From contig NZ_CALPBZ010000003.1 in the NCBI RefSeq assembly GCF_943181415.1, positions 62,001-126,000 of the forward strand: 64,000 bases of DNA. Direction: 5' to 3'. The translations under genes and the position numbers were made by a program. Below the pieces are notes generated by a model, which did not search any database, had not been told where the DNA came from, and was given only the letters and a program-made list of their open reading frames with translations. Below are positions 17,033 to 25,096 of the stretch, in pieces. The first letter of the stretch is position 1, and every line of letters starts with the position of its first letter. Source of the stretch: Microbacterium sp. Marseille-Q6648. GTDB taxonomy: Bacteria; Actinomycetota; Actinomycetes; Actinomycetales; Microbacteriaceae.

Positions 17033-17372
17033 CGTCCCCGTCCCACCCCCGTCCGCTGCGCCCCCGCGGGTGGAAGTGGCGGTCATCCGCTCCGGCGGGT
17101 TCGCCGGCCTGCAGCGCGAGTGGCGGGTCGAACCGGATCCCGTCGACGTCCCGCACTGGACCGAACTCATCGAGAAGTGCCCGTGGGACGAGCCGGTCGA
17201 CGGACGGGCGCCGGAGGCGGACCGCTTCACCTGGCGCATCCGCGCCCGCTGCGAGCCGGGACCGACCCGCCGGGCGGAGCTGCCCGAGAGCAGTCTCATC
17301 GGCGCCTGGCGCCGGCTGGTCGACGAGGCCCGCGCGTGGAGCCCGCCGGCATCCGACGACGTCAGCGGGTGA
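17007..17372 (+). CDS. putative protealysin inhibitor, emfourin-like
   Basis: 121 residues, small and soluble. After a Pro-rich start (residues 1-20) comes VEVAVIRSGGFAGLQREWRV, the type of opening found in emfourin, the intracellular inhibitor encoded next to protealysin in Serratia. The later FTWRIRARCEPGP and LPESSLIGAWRRLVDEA fit the same small fold. Its ATG lies inside the protease gene with a 26-nt overlap in another frame, so translation is coupled and the inhibitor would be made with the enzyme. Its 3' end overlaps the convergent GNAT gene by 11 nt. The call relies on neighbourhood as well as a short motif. Confidence 0.7.
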   Translation: MDANDPGPDVPVPPPSAAPPRVEVAVIRSGGFAGLQREWRVEPDPVDVPHWTELIEKCPWDEPVDGRAPEADRFTWRIRARCEPGPTRRAELPESSLIGAWRRLVDEARAWSPPASDDVSG

Positions 17373-17979
17373 AGAGCCCGCGCTTGGCCTTCTTGGCCGG
17401 TTTCAGCGACTTCTGCAGGTAGATCGTCCCGAGCCAGCGTCCGAACTTGAACCCGACCCGCCCCATGCGTCCGACCTCGGTGAAGCCGAGCTTCTCGTGG
17501 AGGGCGACCGAGGACTCGGCGCCCTTGTCGCTGATCACCGCGACGATCTCGCGGATGCCCTTCTCCTCGCACGCGGCGATGAGCGCTTCGAGCAGAGCGC
17601 GCCCCAGCCCTTTGCCGGCGGCTGCTTGCCCGAGGTAGATGGAGTTCTCGACGGTGTAGCGGTAGCTGGACTTGCCCGACCACGGCGACACGTACGCGTA
17701 GCCGAGCACCTGCCCGCTCGGAGACTCCGCGACCAGGAACGGCAGGTCGAGCTTCCGCAGGTGGGCGAGCTTGTCACGCCACTGCGCGACGGTCCACTTC
17801 TTCTCGTCGAAGGTCACCACCGAGTTGGTGACGTAGTAGTTGTAGATCTCGCGGATGTCGGGGACGTCCCGCTCCTCGACCGGGCGGATGGAGTACGAGA
17901 ACGGCCGCTCCGGCTCGGGACGCCGCCGCAGATGACGCGGCAGACGCCGGCGGTCGCGGTCGTACTCCTCCTCCAGCAT
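17362..17979 (-). CDS. GNAT N-acetyltransferase, phosphinothricin/methionine-sulfoximine acetyltransferase-like
   Basis: 205 residues. After a basic 28-residue extension, YSIRPVEERDVPDIREIYNYYVTNSVVTFDE is the characteristic start of the PAT/MddA group of GNATs. The acetyl-CoA loop is GQAAAGKGLGRALLEALI (Q/RxxGxG/A-like), followed by ISDKGAESSVALHEKLGFTEVG. It probably N-acetylates a small amine or amino-acid analogue. The C terminus (SLKPAKKAKRGLFTR) is basic. The ATG at 17979 follows TAGGCT by 6 nt; it is 23 nt downstream of ung but has its own promoter. Confidence 0.85.
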   Translation of the reverse strand: MLEEEYDRDRRRLPRHLRRRPEPERPFSYSIRPVEERDVPDIREIYNYYVTNSVVTFDEKKWTVAQWRDKLAHLRKLDLPFLVAESPSGQVLGYAYVSPWSGKSSYRYTVENSIYLGQAAAGKGLGRALLEALIAACEEKGIREIVAVISDKGAESSVALHEKLGFTEVGRMGRVGFKFGRWLGTIYLQKSLKPAKKAKRGLFTR

Positions 17980-17985
17980 GCGCCC

Positions 17986-17991
17986 AGCCTA
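17986..17991 (-). promoter_or_regulatory. -10 box TAGGCT of the GNAT gene
   Basis: On the minus strand, spacer GGGCGC (6 nt), then the ATG at 17979. It falls in the 23-nt gap after the ung stop codon. Confidence 0.55.
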
Positions 17992-18002
17992 GAGGCTGAT
18001 GA

Positions 18003-18704
18003 TCACCCCGCTTCCGGCACGCGCCAGTCCACGGGCGCGGCGCCCTGCGCGCGCAGCAGGTCGTTCGTGCGCGAGAAGGGGCGGGATCCGAAGAACCCCC
18101 TGGCGGCCGACAACGGCGACGGATGCGGCGACGCCACGACGGGCGTGTCGCCGAGCAGCGGCGCAAGGCCCGCGGCGTCCTTGCCCCACAGCACGGCGAC
18201 CAGCGGCCGGCCGCGGGCGGCCAGCACGCGGATCGCGTGCTCGGTGACCGTTTCCCAGCCCCAGCGCCGATGCGAGCCGGGCACGCCGGGCGCGACGGTG
18301 AGGACGCGGTTGAGCAGCATCACGCCCTGTGCGGCCCACGCCGACAGATCGCCGTGAGCGACGGGCTCGAAGCCGAGGTCGGTCTCGAGCTCGCGGTAGA
18401 TGTTCGCCAGGCTTCGGGGCAGCGGGCGCACGTGCGCGTCCACGGCGAAGGACAGTCCGATCGGATGCCCCGGGGTCGGGTAGGGGTCCTGTCCCACGAT
18501 CAGCACGCGCACCTCATCGAGAGGGCGTGCGAAGGCGCGGAGGACCAGCTCGCCGGCGGGAAGGTAGCCCCGACCGGCGGCCGTCTCGTGACGGAGGCGC
18601 TCCCCCAGCCGGGCGATGTCGTCGGCCACGGGCTCCAGCGCCACGGCCCACCCCGGGTCCAGGCGGCCGGTGGCGGCGAGCTCGGGCAGCGACAGCGGGC
18701 TCAT
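18003..18704 (-). CDS. ung: uracil-DNA glycosylase
   Basis: 233 residues of UDG family 1, which removes uracil from DNA at the start of base-excision repair. [11 protein letters not shown] contains the water-activating Asp73, and HPSPLS contains catalytic His194. GLSFAVD, and [10 protein letters not shown] in the middle, also fit. Start is set at the ATG at 18704, where it overlaps the stop of the phosphoribosyltransferase gene by 4 nt; upstream in-frame codons would only read back into that gene. Confidence 0.95.
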   Translation of the reverse strand: MSPLSLPELAATGRLDPGWAVALEPVADDIARLGERLRHETAAGRGYLPAGELVLRAFARPLDEVRVLIVGQDPYPTPGHPIGLSFAVDAHVRPLPRSLANIYRELETDLGFEPVAHGDLSAWAAQGVMLLNRVLTVAPGVPGSHRRWGWETVTEHAIRVLAARGRPLVAVLWGKDAAGLAPLLGDTPVVASPHPSPLSAARGFFGSRPFSRTNDLLRAQGAAPVDWRVPEAG

Positions 18705-19210
18705 GCGCTCGGTGCCAGCCCCGAGTCCTGCTCGATGACCGAGCCCTGCGCCGACCACGGGAAATCGATCCACAGGTCGGTGTCCTTGAACGCGTAGTCC
18801 GGCTGGATGATGGTCGTCGGCTTGGTGTAGATGGTTGCCGAGCGGACGTCCGCGCCCCGGTCCCGCAGCAGTGCGACAGCCAGCGCGAGCGTGCGGCCGC
18901 TGTCGGCGACGTCGTCGACCAGCAGCACACGGCGGCCGTCGAGGTAGGTCATGTCGAGCTCGGGAGGAAGCACGGCCGGAGCGTCCAGGACCGTGCCGAC
19001 TCCGGTGTAGAACTCGACGTTGATCGCGCCGCAGTTCTTCACGCCCAGACCGTATGCGATGGCCCCCGCGGGCAGCAGCCCGCCGCGCGCGATCGCCACG
19101 ACCACCTCGGGGACGAACCCGTCCGCCAGGACGGCGCGGGCTATCTCGCGCGATGCCTCACCGAACCCGTCCCACGTGAGAGTCTCCCGCCGACCGCCCG
19201 CATCGCCCAC
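18701..19210 (-). CDS. purine-type phosphoribosyltransferase
   Basis: 169 residues. The PRPP-binding motif is [18 protein letters not shown], and [20 protein letters not shown] gives the PPi loop of type I phosphoribosyltransferases. Overall it looks like the xanthine/hypoxanthine phosphoribosyltransferase (Gpt-like) group of purine salvage; the base cannot be fixed. Start is taken as the GTG at 19210, five nt after AAGGAGG, rather than a longer form lacking a ribosome binding site. Coupled with ung by ATGA; divergent from the MFS gene. Confidence 0.82.
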   Translation of the reverse strand: MGDAGGRRETLTWDGFGEASREIARAVLADGFVPEVVVAIARGGLLPAGAIAYGLGVKNCGAINVEFYTGVGTVLDAPAVLPPELDMTYLDGRRVLLVDDVADSGRTLALAVALLRDRGADVRSATIYTKPTTIIQPDYAFKDTDLWIDFPWSAQGSVIEQDSGLAPSA

Positions 19211-19261
19211 GGCGCCTCCTTCTGCTCGGGAATCCACCCTACGGGCGCGAGCGTGCGCCTG

Positions 19262-19267
19262 TAGTCT
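19262..19267 (+). promoter_or_regulatory. -10 box TAGTCT of the MFS gene
   Basis: TAGTCT, 6-nt spacer CACCAC, then the GTG at 19274. Confidence 0.55.
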
Positions 19268-19273
19268 CACCAC

Positions 19274-20767
19274 GTGTCACGCCTCTCCTCCGGCCGTCGG
19301 CGCCTGAGCGGCTCCGCGATGGGAATCACCGCCGGCCTCATCGGGTGGTTCGTCCTGGTCGAGGTCGCCAGCGGCATCCTGCAGGGGTACTACGTCCCCC
19401 TGTTCAGCGACATCGTCGAGCACCTCGGCATCCGCGACGCCGACGTCAACTGGTTCGAGGCGGCCCAGCTGCTGCTGTCGTCCCTCGTGGTGCCGGTCCT
19501 CGCGAAGCTCGGCGACATGTACGGCCACAAGCGCATCCTGCTGATCGCCGCCGTCCTCACCGCGGGCGCCAGCTGGTGGCTGGCTTTCGCGGGATCGTTC
19601 TGGACCTTCCTGCTGGCATGGGCGCTGCAGGGCTTCTACGTGGTGTGGCTCCCTCTCGAGATCGCCCTCATCTTCGAGCGCGGTCGCCGGCAGAACCGGG
19701 GCGTGTCGACCACGCGGCGCGCGGCCGGCCTTCTGGTCGTCGGGTTGCAGGTCGGCGCCATCGCCGGCGCGCTCGCAGCCGGACGGATCTTCGCCGCCAC
19801 CGGCGGCGATCTGACCCTCACGCTGATCGTCCCGGCGATCGCCGTGTCGCTCGTGGCCGTGGTCATCTGGCTCGCCGTTCCCGAGTCCGAGCCGACACCC
19901 GACCGCTCTCTCGACACGGGAGGCTTCGTGATCCTGGCGCTGGGGCTGCTGCTGGTCACCAGCGCGCTGACCTTCCTGCGGCTGAACGGGCCGGACTTCG
20001 TCGTGGTCTGGCTGCTGCTGTCGCTCGGCGTGGGCGCGTTCGCGTGGTTCGTCCGCTACGAGCTCGGCCAGGACGATCCCGCGATCGACATCCGGGTGCT
20101 CCGCCGGCCCGAGATGTGGCCGGTCCAGGCGACCGCTTTTCTGATCGGGATCAGTCTTCTGGGTGCCCAGGGGCCGCTGTCCACCTACGCCGGCACCGAC
20201 ACGTCGCTGGGGTACGGCCTCGGCCTCGACGCGACCGGAAGGTCCAATGTCATCGGGGTCTACCTCGTGTCCCTCATCGTCGGGGCGGTGCTCTTCGCCG
20301 TCACGAGTCGCCGGGCGCCTCCTCGCGCGATCCTGATCGTCGCCGCAGGACTGGTCGGGGTGGGATACGCCCTGTTCGTGCCGTTCCACCAGGAGCTCTG
20401 GCAGGTGCTCCTCAACCTCTCGATCGCAGGCCTCGGCTCCGGCGCCCTCGTAGGTGCCATGCCGGCGGCGGCTGCCGCCGCAGCCCCCCGGGGCCAGACG
20501 GGAGTCGCCTCGGCGCTGACCAACACCACGAAGACCATCGGCGGCACGTTCGCCTCGGCGCTGTTCGGCGTCGTGCTGGCGGTCGGGGCAGGCACGCTCG
20601 CCAGCGAGACGGCCGCATCGCTCGGCGGCTACCAGCTGGTGTGGGCGGTGTGCGCGGCCGGCGGCTTCCTCGCGGCGGCGCTCCTGTTCGTCGTGCCGAA
20701 GGTCGCCTTCGCGGACGACGCGCCCGCGCCGGCGGACGCGGCCGCAGGAGAGTCTCAGATCATCTGA
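19274..20767 (+). CDS. MFS transporter, 14-helix drug/proton-antiporter-like
   Basis: 497 residues with 13-14 hydrophobic segments. The MFS motif A is seen as GDMYGHKRILL after helix 2; the ATYPICAL length and long middle part (helices 7-8) point to the DHA2-like group. Charged loops such as SEPTPDRSLD separate the halves. Exporter of unknown substrate. Starts at GTG 19274 without ribosome binding site. Its last 8 nt overlap the convergent SDR gene, so no terminator separates them. Confidence 0.85.
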   Translation: MSRLSSGRRRLSGSAMGITAGLIGWFVLVEVASGILQGYYVPLFSDIVEHLGIRDADVNWFEAAQLLLSSLVVPVLAKLGDMYGHKRILLIAAVLTAGASWWLAFAGSFWTFLLAWALQGFYVVWLPLEIALIFERGRRQNRGVSTTRRAAGLLVVGLQVGAIAGALAAGRIFAATGGDLTLTLIVPAIAVSLVAVVIWLAVPESEPTPDRSLDTGGFVILALGLLLVTSALTFLRLNGPDFVVVWLLLSLGVGAFAWFVRYELGQDDPAIDIRVLRRPEMWPVQATAFLIGISLLGAQGPLSTYAGTDTSLGYGLGLDATGRSNVIGVYLVSLIVGAVLFAVTSRRAPPRAILIVAAGLVGVGYALFVPFHQELWQVLLNLSIAGLGSGALVGAMPAAAAAAAPRGQTGVASALTNTTKTIGGTFASALFGVVLAVGAGTLASETAASLGGYQLVWAVCAAGGFLAAALLFVVPKVAFADDAPAPADAAAGESQII

Positions 20768-21554
20768 CGGGGCCGTCGAGCACGCGCGCCCGCAGCGGTC
20801 CGCGCGCGAGCAGATGCTGTGCCGACTGCGCCACCGGGCGCATCGTGACCAGGTCGAGGTTGACGTGTCCGGGCGCGTCCAGCGCGTAGGCGATCACGTC
20901 CGCGACATCCTCAGCGACCAGCGGTGCCGGCACATCGTCGTAGACCCGCTCGGCGGCGTTGCGGTCCCCGCCCAGCCGGTTGAGGGTGAACTCCTCGGTG
21001 TGCACCATTCCGGGAGCGATCTCGACCACCCGGATCGGCTCGCCGTTGAGCTCCAGCCGCAGCGCGTGCGCCAGCATCGCCTCGCCCGCTTTGGCGGCGT
21101 TGTATCCCGCGCCGCCCGGGTAGGCCGTCTGGGCTGCGGTCGAGGTGACGAACAGGGTGTCGGCGTGGCCGTCCACGGCGGCGGCTTCGCGGAGCAGCGG
21201 CAGCAGCGCGGCGACGAGACGCTGGCCCGACAGGACGTTGACCTCGAACATCCAGCGCCAGTCCTCCGGATCGCCGTCCTCCACGCGATCGGCACCGCGC
21301 GCGCCTCCGGCGACATGGACGAGGGCATGGACAGGCCCGGTCTCGGCGAGCCACTCGGCGAGGGCATCGACGTCGACGCCGCTCGTCAGGTCGGCGGCGT
21401 AGGCCACCGCGCCCGTCTCGGCCTGCAGCTGCTCCAGCCGTGCGGCGCGCCGAGCTACGGCGACGACCCCCCAGCCGCGCTGTCGCAGCAGCCGCACCGT
21501 CGCCGCTCCGATCCCCGAGCTCGCACCTGTCACCACTGCACGCCGCGTCGTCAT
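20760..21554 (-). CDS. SDR-family oxidoreductase
   Basis: 264 residues. Classical short-chain dehydrogenase: TGASSGIGAAT (NAD(P) loop, 8-18), an arginine pair at the end of beta-2 (ARRAARL) suggesting NADP, FEVNVLSGQ, and the YxxxK active site in GYNAAKAGE preceded by the serine of FVTSTAAQTAYPG. The substrate is unknown; the family resembles YdfG-type serine/3-hydroxy acid dehydrogenases. Start chosen at the ATG at 21554, seven nt after TAGCGT; the GTG three codons upstream would overlap that box. Confidence 0.88.
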   Translation of the reverse strand: MTTRRAVVTGASSGIGAATVRLLRQRGWGVVAVARRAARLEQLQAETGAVAYAADLTSGVDVDALAEWLAETGPVHALVHVAGGARGADRVEDGDPEDWRWMFEVNVLSGQRLVAALLPLLREAAAVDGHADTLFVTSTAAQTAYPGGAGYNAAKAGEAMLAHALRLELNGEPIRVVEIAPGMVHTEEFTLNRLGGDRNAAERVYDDVPAPLVAEDVADVIAYALDAPGHVNLDLVTMRPVAQSAQHLLARGPLRARVLDGPVR

Positions 21555-21561
21555 GAGCTCC

Positions 21562-21567
21562 ACGCTA
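21562..21567 (-). promoter_or_regulatory. -10 box TAGCGT of the SDR gene
   Basis: Spacer GGAGCTC (7 nt) to the ATG at 21554. The spacer itself resembles a ribosome binding site, so a leadered transcript from elsewhere is not excluded. Confidence 0.45.
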
Positions 21568-21580
21568 CCCCCGCGAACAC

Positions 21581-21594
21581 GTTACGCCGCGTGT
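21581..21594 (+). promoter_or_regulatory. possible operator upstream of metY (GTTACGC, CGTGT)
   Basis: AACACGTTACGC then CGCGTGT: ACACG (21578-21582) and CGTGT (21590-21594) form an inverted repeat with 7 nt between. The core GTTACGC recurs, in opposite orientation, upstream of metX (23843-23849). Confidence 0.3.
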
Positions 21595-21602
21595 CCCCGT
21601 CG

Positions 21603-21631
21603 TTGAGCGGAAGAGGGGGTGTCCGTAGCCT
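21603..21631 (+). promoter_or_regulatory. metY promoter (TTGAGC-17-TAGCCT)
   Basis: A two-element promoter with ideal 17-nt spacing: -35 TTGAGC at 21603-21608 and -10 TAGCCT at 21626-21631. The leader of about 45 nt ends in an AGGAG ribosome binding site before the ATG at 21683. Confidence 0.6.
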
Positions 21632-21682
21632 CGAACCGGCCGGTCGCATTCGCTCCGGCCCGAAGACCCACAGGAGTGAGCC

Positions 21683-23005
21683 ATGTCCGCACCCGAGAAC
21701 TGGCGTTTCGAGACCAAGCAGGTCCATTCGGGCGCCCAGCCCGACCCGGTCACCAAGGCCCGTGCGACGCCGATCTATCAGACGACGTCCTACGTCTTCG
21801 ACAGCACGACCCACGCGGCGAACCTGTTCGCCCTGTCGGAGTTCGGCAACATCTACACCCGCATCCAGAACCCCACCCAGGATGTCCTCGAACAGCGCAT
21901 AGCGGCGCTCGAGGGCGGCACGGGGGCACTCGTGGTCGCCAGTGGCCAGGCGGCCGAGACGTTCGCGGTGCTCAACATCGCGCAAGCCGGCGACCACATC
22001 GTGTCGTCGAGCTCGATCTACGGCGGCACCTACAACCTCTTCAAGTACACGCTCGCCAAGCTCGGCATCGAAACCACGTTCGTCGAGAACCAGGACGACG
22101 CCGACGAGTGGCGCGCCGCGGTCCGCCCGAACACCAAGCTGTTCTTCGCCGAGACGATCGGCAACCCCAAGATCAACGTGCTCGACATCCGCACGGTCGC
22201 CGACGTCGCCCACGATTCCGGAGTCCCGCTCATCGTCGACAACACCATCGCGACGCCCTACCTCATCCGCCCGTTCGAGCACGGCGCCGACATCGTCATC
22301 CACTCCGCCACGAAGTTCCTCGGCGGCCACGGCACGACCATCGGCGGCGTGATCGTCGACGGCGGCTCGTTCGCGTGGTCGAAGAACGTCGACCGCTTCC
22401 CCGGCCTCACCGAGCCCGACCCCTCGTACCACGGTGCGAGCTACACGACCGCGGTCGGCGACGGGCTCGCCTACATCATCAAGGCGCGCGTCCAGCTGCT
22501 CCGCGACCTCGGCTCGGCCATCTCGCCGCAGAGCGCGTGGCTGCTCATCCAGGGCGTCGAGACGCTCTCGCTGCGCATGGAGCGTCACGTTCAGAACGCA
22601 CAGGAGATCGCGGAGTGGCTCGAGAACCACGATGACGTCGCCGCCGTCAACTACTCGGGACTGCCCACCTCGCCGTGGTACGCCGCCGCCAACACCTACG
22701 CGCCGAAGGGCGTGGGAGCCGTGCTCTCGTTCGAGCTGAAGGGCGGAGTCGAGGCAGGACGCGAGTTCGTCAACTCGCTCGCCCTCTTCAGCCACCTCGC
22801 CAACATCGGCGACGTCCGCTCGCTGGTCATCCACCCGGCCTCCACGACGCACTCGCAGCTGACCCCCGAGCAGCAGCTGACCGCGGGCGTCACGCCCGGC
22901 CTGGTGCGCCTCTCGGTGGGTATCGAGAACGTCGACGACCTCAAGGGCGACCTCGCCCAGGCTCTGGCCGCCGCGCGTCGCGTCTCGGAGGCCGCCCGCG
23001 CCTGA
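21683..23005 (+). CDS. metY: O-acetylhomoserine (thiol)-lyase / O-acetylserine sulfhydrylase
   Basis: 440 residues, PLP enzyme of the Cys/Met metabolism family that makes homocysteine from O-acetylhomoserine and sulfide. The length (440 rather than about 390) and the N-terminal FETKQVHSGAQPDPVTKARATPIYQTTSYVF mark MetY rather than MetB. The PLP lysine lies in HSATKFLGGHGT; ASGQAAETFAVLN and IVDNTIATPYL are further family motifs. It works directly after MetX, encoded about 0.9 kb downstream. It is expressed from its own promoter and ends in a strong hairpin. Confidence 0.95.
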   Translation: MSAPENWRFETKQVHSGAQPDPVTKARATPIYQTTSYVFDSTTHAANLFALSEFGNIYTRIQNPTQDVLEQRIAALEGGTGALVVASGQAAETFAVLNIAQAGDHIVSSSSIYGGTYNLFKYTLAKLGIETTFVENQDDADEWRAAVRPNTKLFFAETIGNPKINVLDIRTVADVAHDSGVPLIVDNTIATPYLIRPFEHGADIVIHSATKFLGGHGTTIGGVIVDGGSFAWSKNVDRFPGLTEPDPSYHGASYTTAVGDGLAYIIKARVQLLRDLGSAISPQSAWLLIQGVETLSLRMERHVQNAQEIAEWLENHDDVAAVNYSGLPTSPWYAAANTYAPKGVGAVLSFELKGGVEAGREFVNSLALFSHLANIGDVRSLVIHPASTTHSQLTPEQQLTAGVTPGLVRLSVGIENVDDLKGDLAQALAAARRVSEAARA

Positions 23006-23028
23006 TCGACCTCGTGCAAGGGGAAAGC

Positions 23029-23058
23029 GATGCCCCCGGCCGCATGGCCGGGGGCATC
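23029..23058. terminator. bidirectional terminator hairpin, metY / SDR
   Basis: A perfect 13-bp stem (GATGCCCCCGGCC at 23029-23041 with GGCCGGGGGCATC at 23046-23058) closes on a GCAT loop between two convergent genes. No T-run on either side. Confidence 0.75.
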
Positions 23059-23077
23059 CGTCGTCATCGGGAGCCGA

Positions 23078-23776
23078 TCAGCCGCGCGCCTTCGGACGGA
23101 CGTGACCGAGACCGCCGTCGACTCCGAGCACCTGCCCGGTGATCCAATCGTTCTCGGGGTCGAGGAGGAAGGCGACCGCGCGGGCGACGTCGTCGGGCTC
23201 CCCCAGCCGGCCGAGGGCGTGCATCGACTCCGACACCTTCCGCGACGTCTCGGAGGCTGTGAGCGATGCCGTCAGCGGCGTGCGCGTCAGGCCCGGGGCC
23301 ACGGCATTGACACGCAGGTTCTGCGAGGCGTAGCTCGCGGCGGCGGAGAGGGTCAGCCCGATCACGCCGGCCTTGGCCGCGGCGATCGCGTCGTGATTCG
23401 ACAGCCCGGCGAGGGCCGCTGCGGAGGACACGAGCACCACCGACCCGCCGCGGCGCATGTGTCGCCCGGCGGCGCGCACCGTCGCGAAGGCTGTCGTCAG
23501 CGACGCGGCGATGACGTCGTCGAACTGCTCGCGCGAGGTGAGGTGCGCGGGTTTGAGGAGCATCGACCCGGCGAACGCCGCGACCCCGTCGAGATCGCCC
23601 GCCTGCGAGAAGACCTGATCGACCGCTGCGAAGTCCGTCGCATCGAGAGAGAAGTCCGTGCCGCCCGCAGCATCGCGGCGCCCGGTCGTCACGACCTCGT
23701 GACCGGCGGCCCGCAAGCGCGAGGTCGTCGCCGCGCCGATCGCACTGGTTGCCGCGATCACCAGGTATCTCGCCAT
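23078..23776 (-). CDS. SDR-family oxidoreductase
   Basis: 232 residues. The nucleotide loop is degenerate: IAATSAIGAATTSRL instead of TGxxxGxG, so cofactor binding is atypical. LVSSAAALAGLSNHDAIAAAKAGVIGL contains the catalytic serine and lysine, but the usual YxxxK tyrosine is histidine (HDAIAAAK). The C-terminal WITGQVLGVDGGLGHV is standard. Function may thus be non-classical. Start at the ATG at 23776 (MARYLVIAATSAIG), seven nt after CACAAT; ATG 23785 would add three residues. Confidence 0.82.
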   Translation of the reverse strand: MARYLVIAATSAIGAATTSRLRAAGHEVVTTGRRDAAGGTDFSLDATDFAAVDQVFSQAGDLDGVAAFAGSMLLKPAHLTSREQFDDVIAASLTTAFATVRAAGRHMRRGGSVVLVSSAAALAGLSNHDAIAAAKAGVIGLTLSAAASYASQNLRVNAVAPGLTRTPLTASLTASETSRKVSESMHALGRLGEPDDVARAVAFLLDPENDWITGQVLGVDGGLGHVRPKARG

Positions 23777-23783
23777 GCGCACC

Positions 23784-23789
23784 ATTGTG
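23784..23789 (-). promoter_or_regulatory. -10 box CACAAT of the second SDR gene
   Basis: CACAAT, spacer GGTGCGC (7 nt), ATG 23776. The alternative ATG at 23785 would overlap this box. Confidence 0.4.
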
Positions 23790-23842
23790 GCCCCGGCAAC
23801 CCGAGGTGAGGGCCGTCCTGGCGAGCTTTCCGGCGAGACAGC

Positions 23843-23854
23843 GCGTAACACGCG
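23843..23854 (+). promoter_or_regulatory. possible operator at the metX -35 (GCGTAACACGCG)
   Basis: It lies just upstream of where the -35 would be for the -10 at 23878-23883. GCGTAAC is the reverse complement of GTTACGC found upstream of metY. Confidence 0.3.
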
Positions 23855-23877
23855 TCCGCATCCCTCACCGGGATGGA

Positions 23878-23883
23878 GAGAAT
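23878..23883 (+). promoter_or_regulatory. -10 box GAGAAT of metX
   Basis: Six nt (GGTCCG) before the ATG at 23890. Confidence 0.5.
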
Positions 23884-23889
23884 GGTCCG

Positions 23890-25095
23890 ATGGACTGGCA
23901 GACCTCCGAAGACACCGTGCCCTCGGCACCGGTGACGGAGGCCGACGCGCGCCTGCTGCTCGGCCGCCCGCCCGCCACCGGCGGATGGCGCGACGGAGAT
24001 CCGGTCGGAGAACGGCACTTCGCCGCGTTCGGCGCCTTCCACACCGAGGGTGGGCGGGAGCTTCCCGGCTACCGCCTGGCGTACGAGACGTGGGGCGAGC
24101 TGAATCCGGCGCGCGACAACGCCGTCCTGATCCTCCACGCCCTCACCGGCGACAGCCACGTCCGCGGTCCCGCGGGCCCCGGGCACCCGACGTCGGGTTG
24201 GTGGGACGACATCGTCGGGCCCGGCGCTCCCATCGACACCGACCGCTGGTTCGTGATCGCCCCCAACATGCTCGGCGGCTGCCAGGGCTCGACGGGCCCG
24301 GCGAGCATCGGACCCGACGGATACGAATGGGCATCCCGTTTCCCCTACCTCACGATCCGCGATCAGGTGGCCGCCCAGGTCCGCCTCGCCGACGCACTCG
24401 GGATCGATGTGTGGGCCGCTGTCGTCGGCGGCTCGATGGGCGGTATGCATGCACTGGAGTGGGCGGTCGGGTTCCCCGAGAGGGTGGCCCGTGTGGGCAT
24501 CCTGTCCTCACCGCCCACCAACACCGCCGACCAGATCGCCCTCAACTCGGTGCAGATAGAAGCGATCCGCATCGATCCGCGCTTCGCCGGCGGCGAGTAC
24601 TACGACGCGCCGGACGGCGACGGTCCCACGCGCGGTCTCGCCCTCGCACGGCGCATGGCCCTGCTGAACTACCGCTCCCCCACCGAGCTGAACCAGCGCT
24701 TCCAGCGCTCATGGCAGTCGGGTGTGAGCCCCCTCGGCCGCGGCGGACGCTTCGCGGTGGAGTCGTATCTGGACTTCCACGGCAACAAGTTCACGCGGCG
24801 CTTCGACGCCAACAGCTACATCGCCCTGGTCGAGGCGATGAACTCCCACGACGTGGGCCGCGACCGCGGCGGTGTCGAGGAGGCGCTCCGGCGGGTCTCG
24901 GCGACGGCGCTCGTCCTCGGCGTCGACAGCGACCGCCTGTTCCCCATCGACGGCCAGCACCGTATCGCCCGCAGCATCCCGACGACGCTCGACGGAGACC
25001 GCGCAGTCGTGCTCTCGAGCGACTTCGGGCATGACGGATTCCTCATCGAGACCGCCGTCGTCGGCGGGCACGTGCGCCGTCTGCTGGAGACCTGA
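23890..25095 (+). CDS. metX: homoserine O-acetyltransferase
   Basis: 401 residues. Transfers acetyl from acetyl-CoA to homoserine, the first committed step of methionine synthesis by direct sulfhydrylation. Alpha/beta hydrolase fold: LILHALTGDSHVRG (oxyanion side), GGSMGGMHALEW (nucleophile Ser), VLGVDSDRLFP (Asp) and SDFGHDGFLIE (His). The long N terminus before LPGYRLAYETWG is normal in Actinobacteria. Supplies MetY. The stop lies 1 nt from the convergent NUDIX stop. Confidence 0.95.
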   Translation: MDWQTSEDTVPSAPVTEADARLLLGRPPATGGWRDGDPVGERHFAAFGAFHTEGGRELPGYRLAYETWGELNPARDNAVLILHALTGDSHVRGPAGPGHPTSGWWDDIVGPGAPIDTDRWFVIAPNMLGGCQGSTGPASIGPDGYEWASRFPYLTIRDQVAAQVRLADALGIDVWAAVVGGSMGGMHALEWAVGFPERVARVGILSSPPTNTADQIALNSVQIEAIRIDPRFAGGEYYDAPDGDGPTRGLALARRMALLNYRSPTELNQRFQRSWQSGVSPLGRGGRFAVESYLDFHGNKFTRRFDANSYIALVEAMNSHDVGRDRGGVEEALRRVSATALVLGVDSDRLFPIDGQHRIARSIPTTLDGDRAVVLSSDFGHDGFLIETAVVGGHVRRLLET

Positions 25096-25096
25096 C

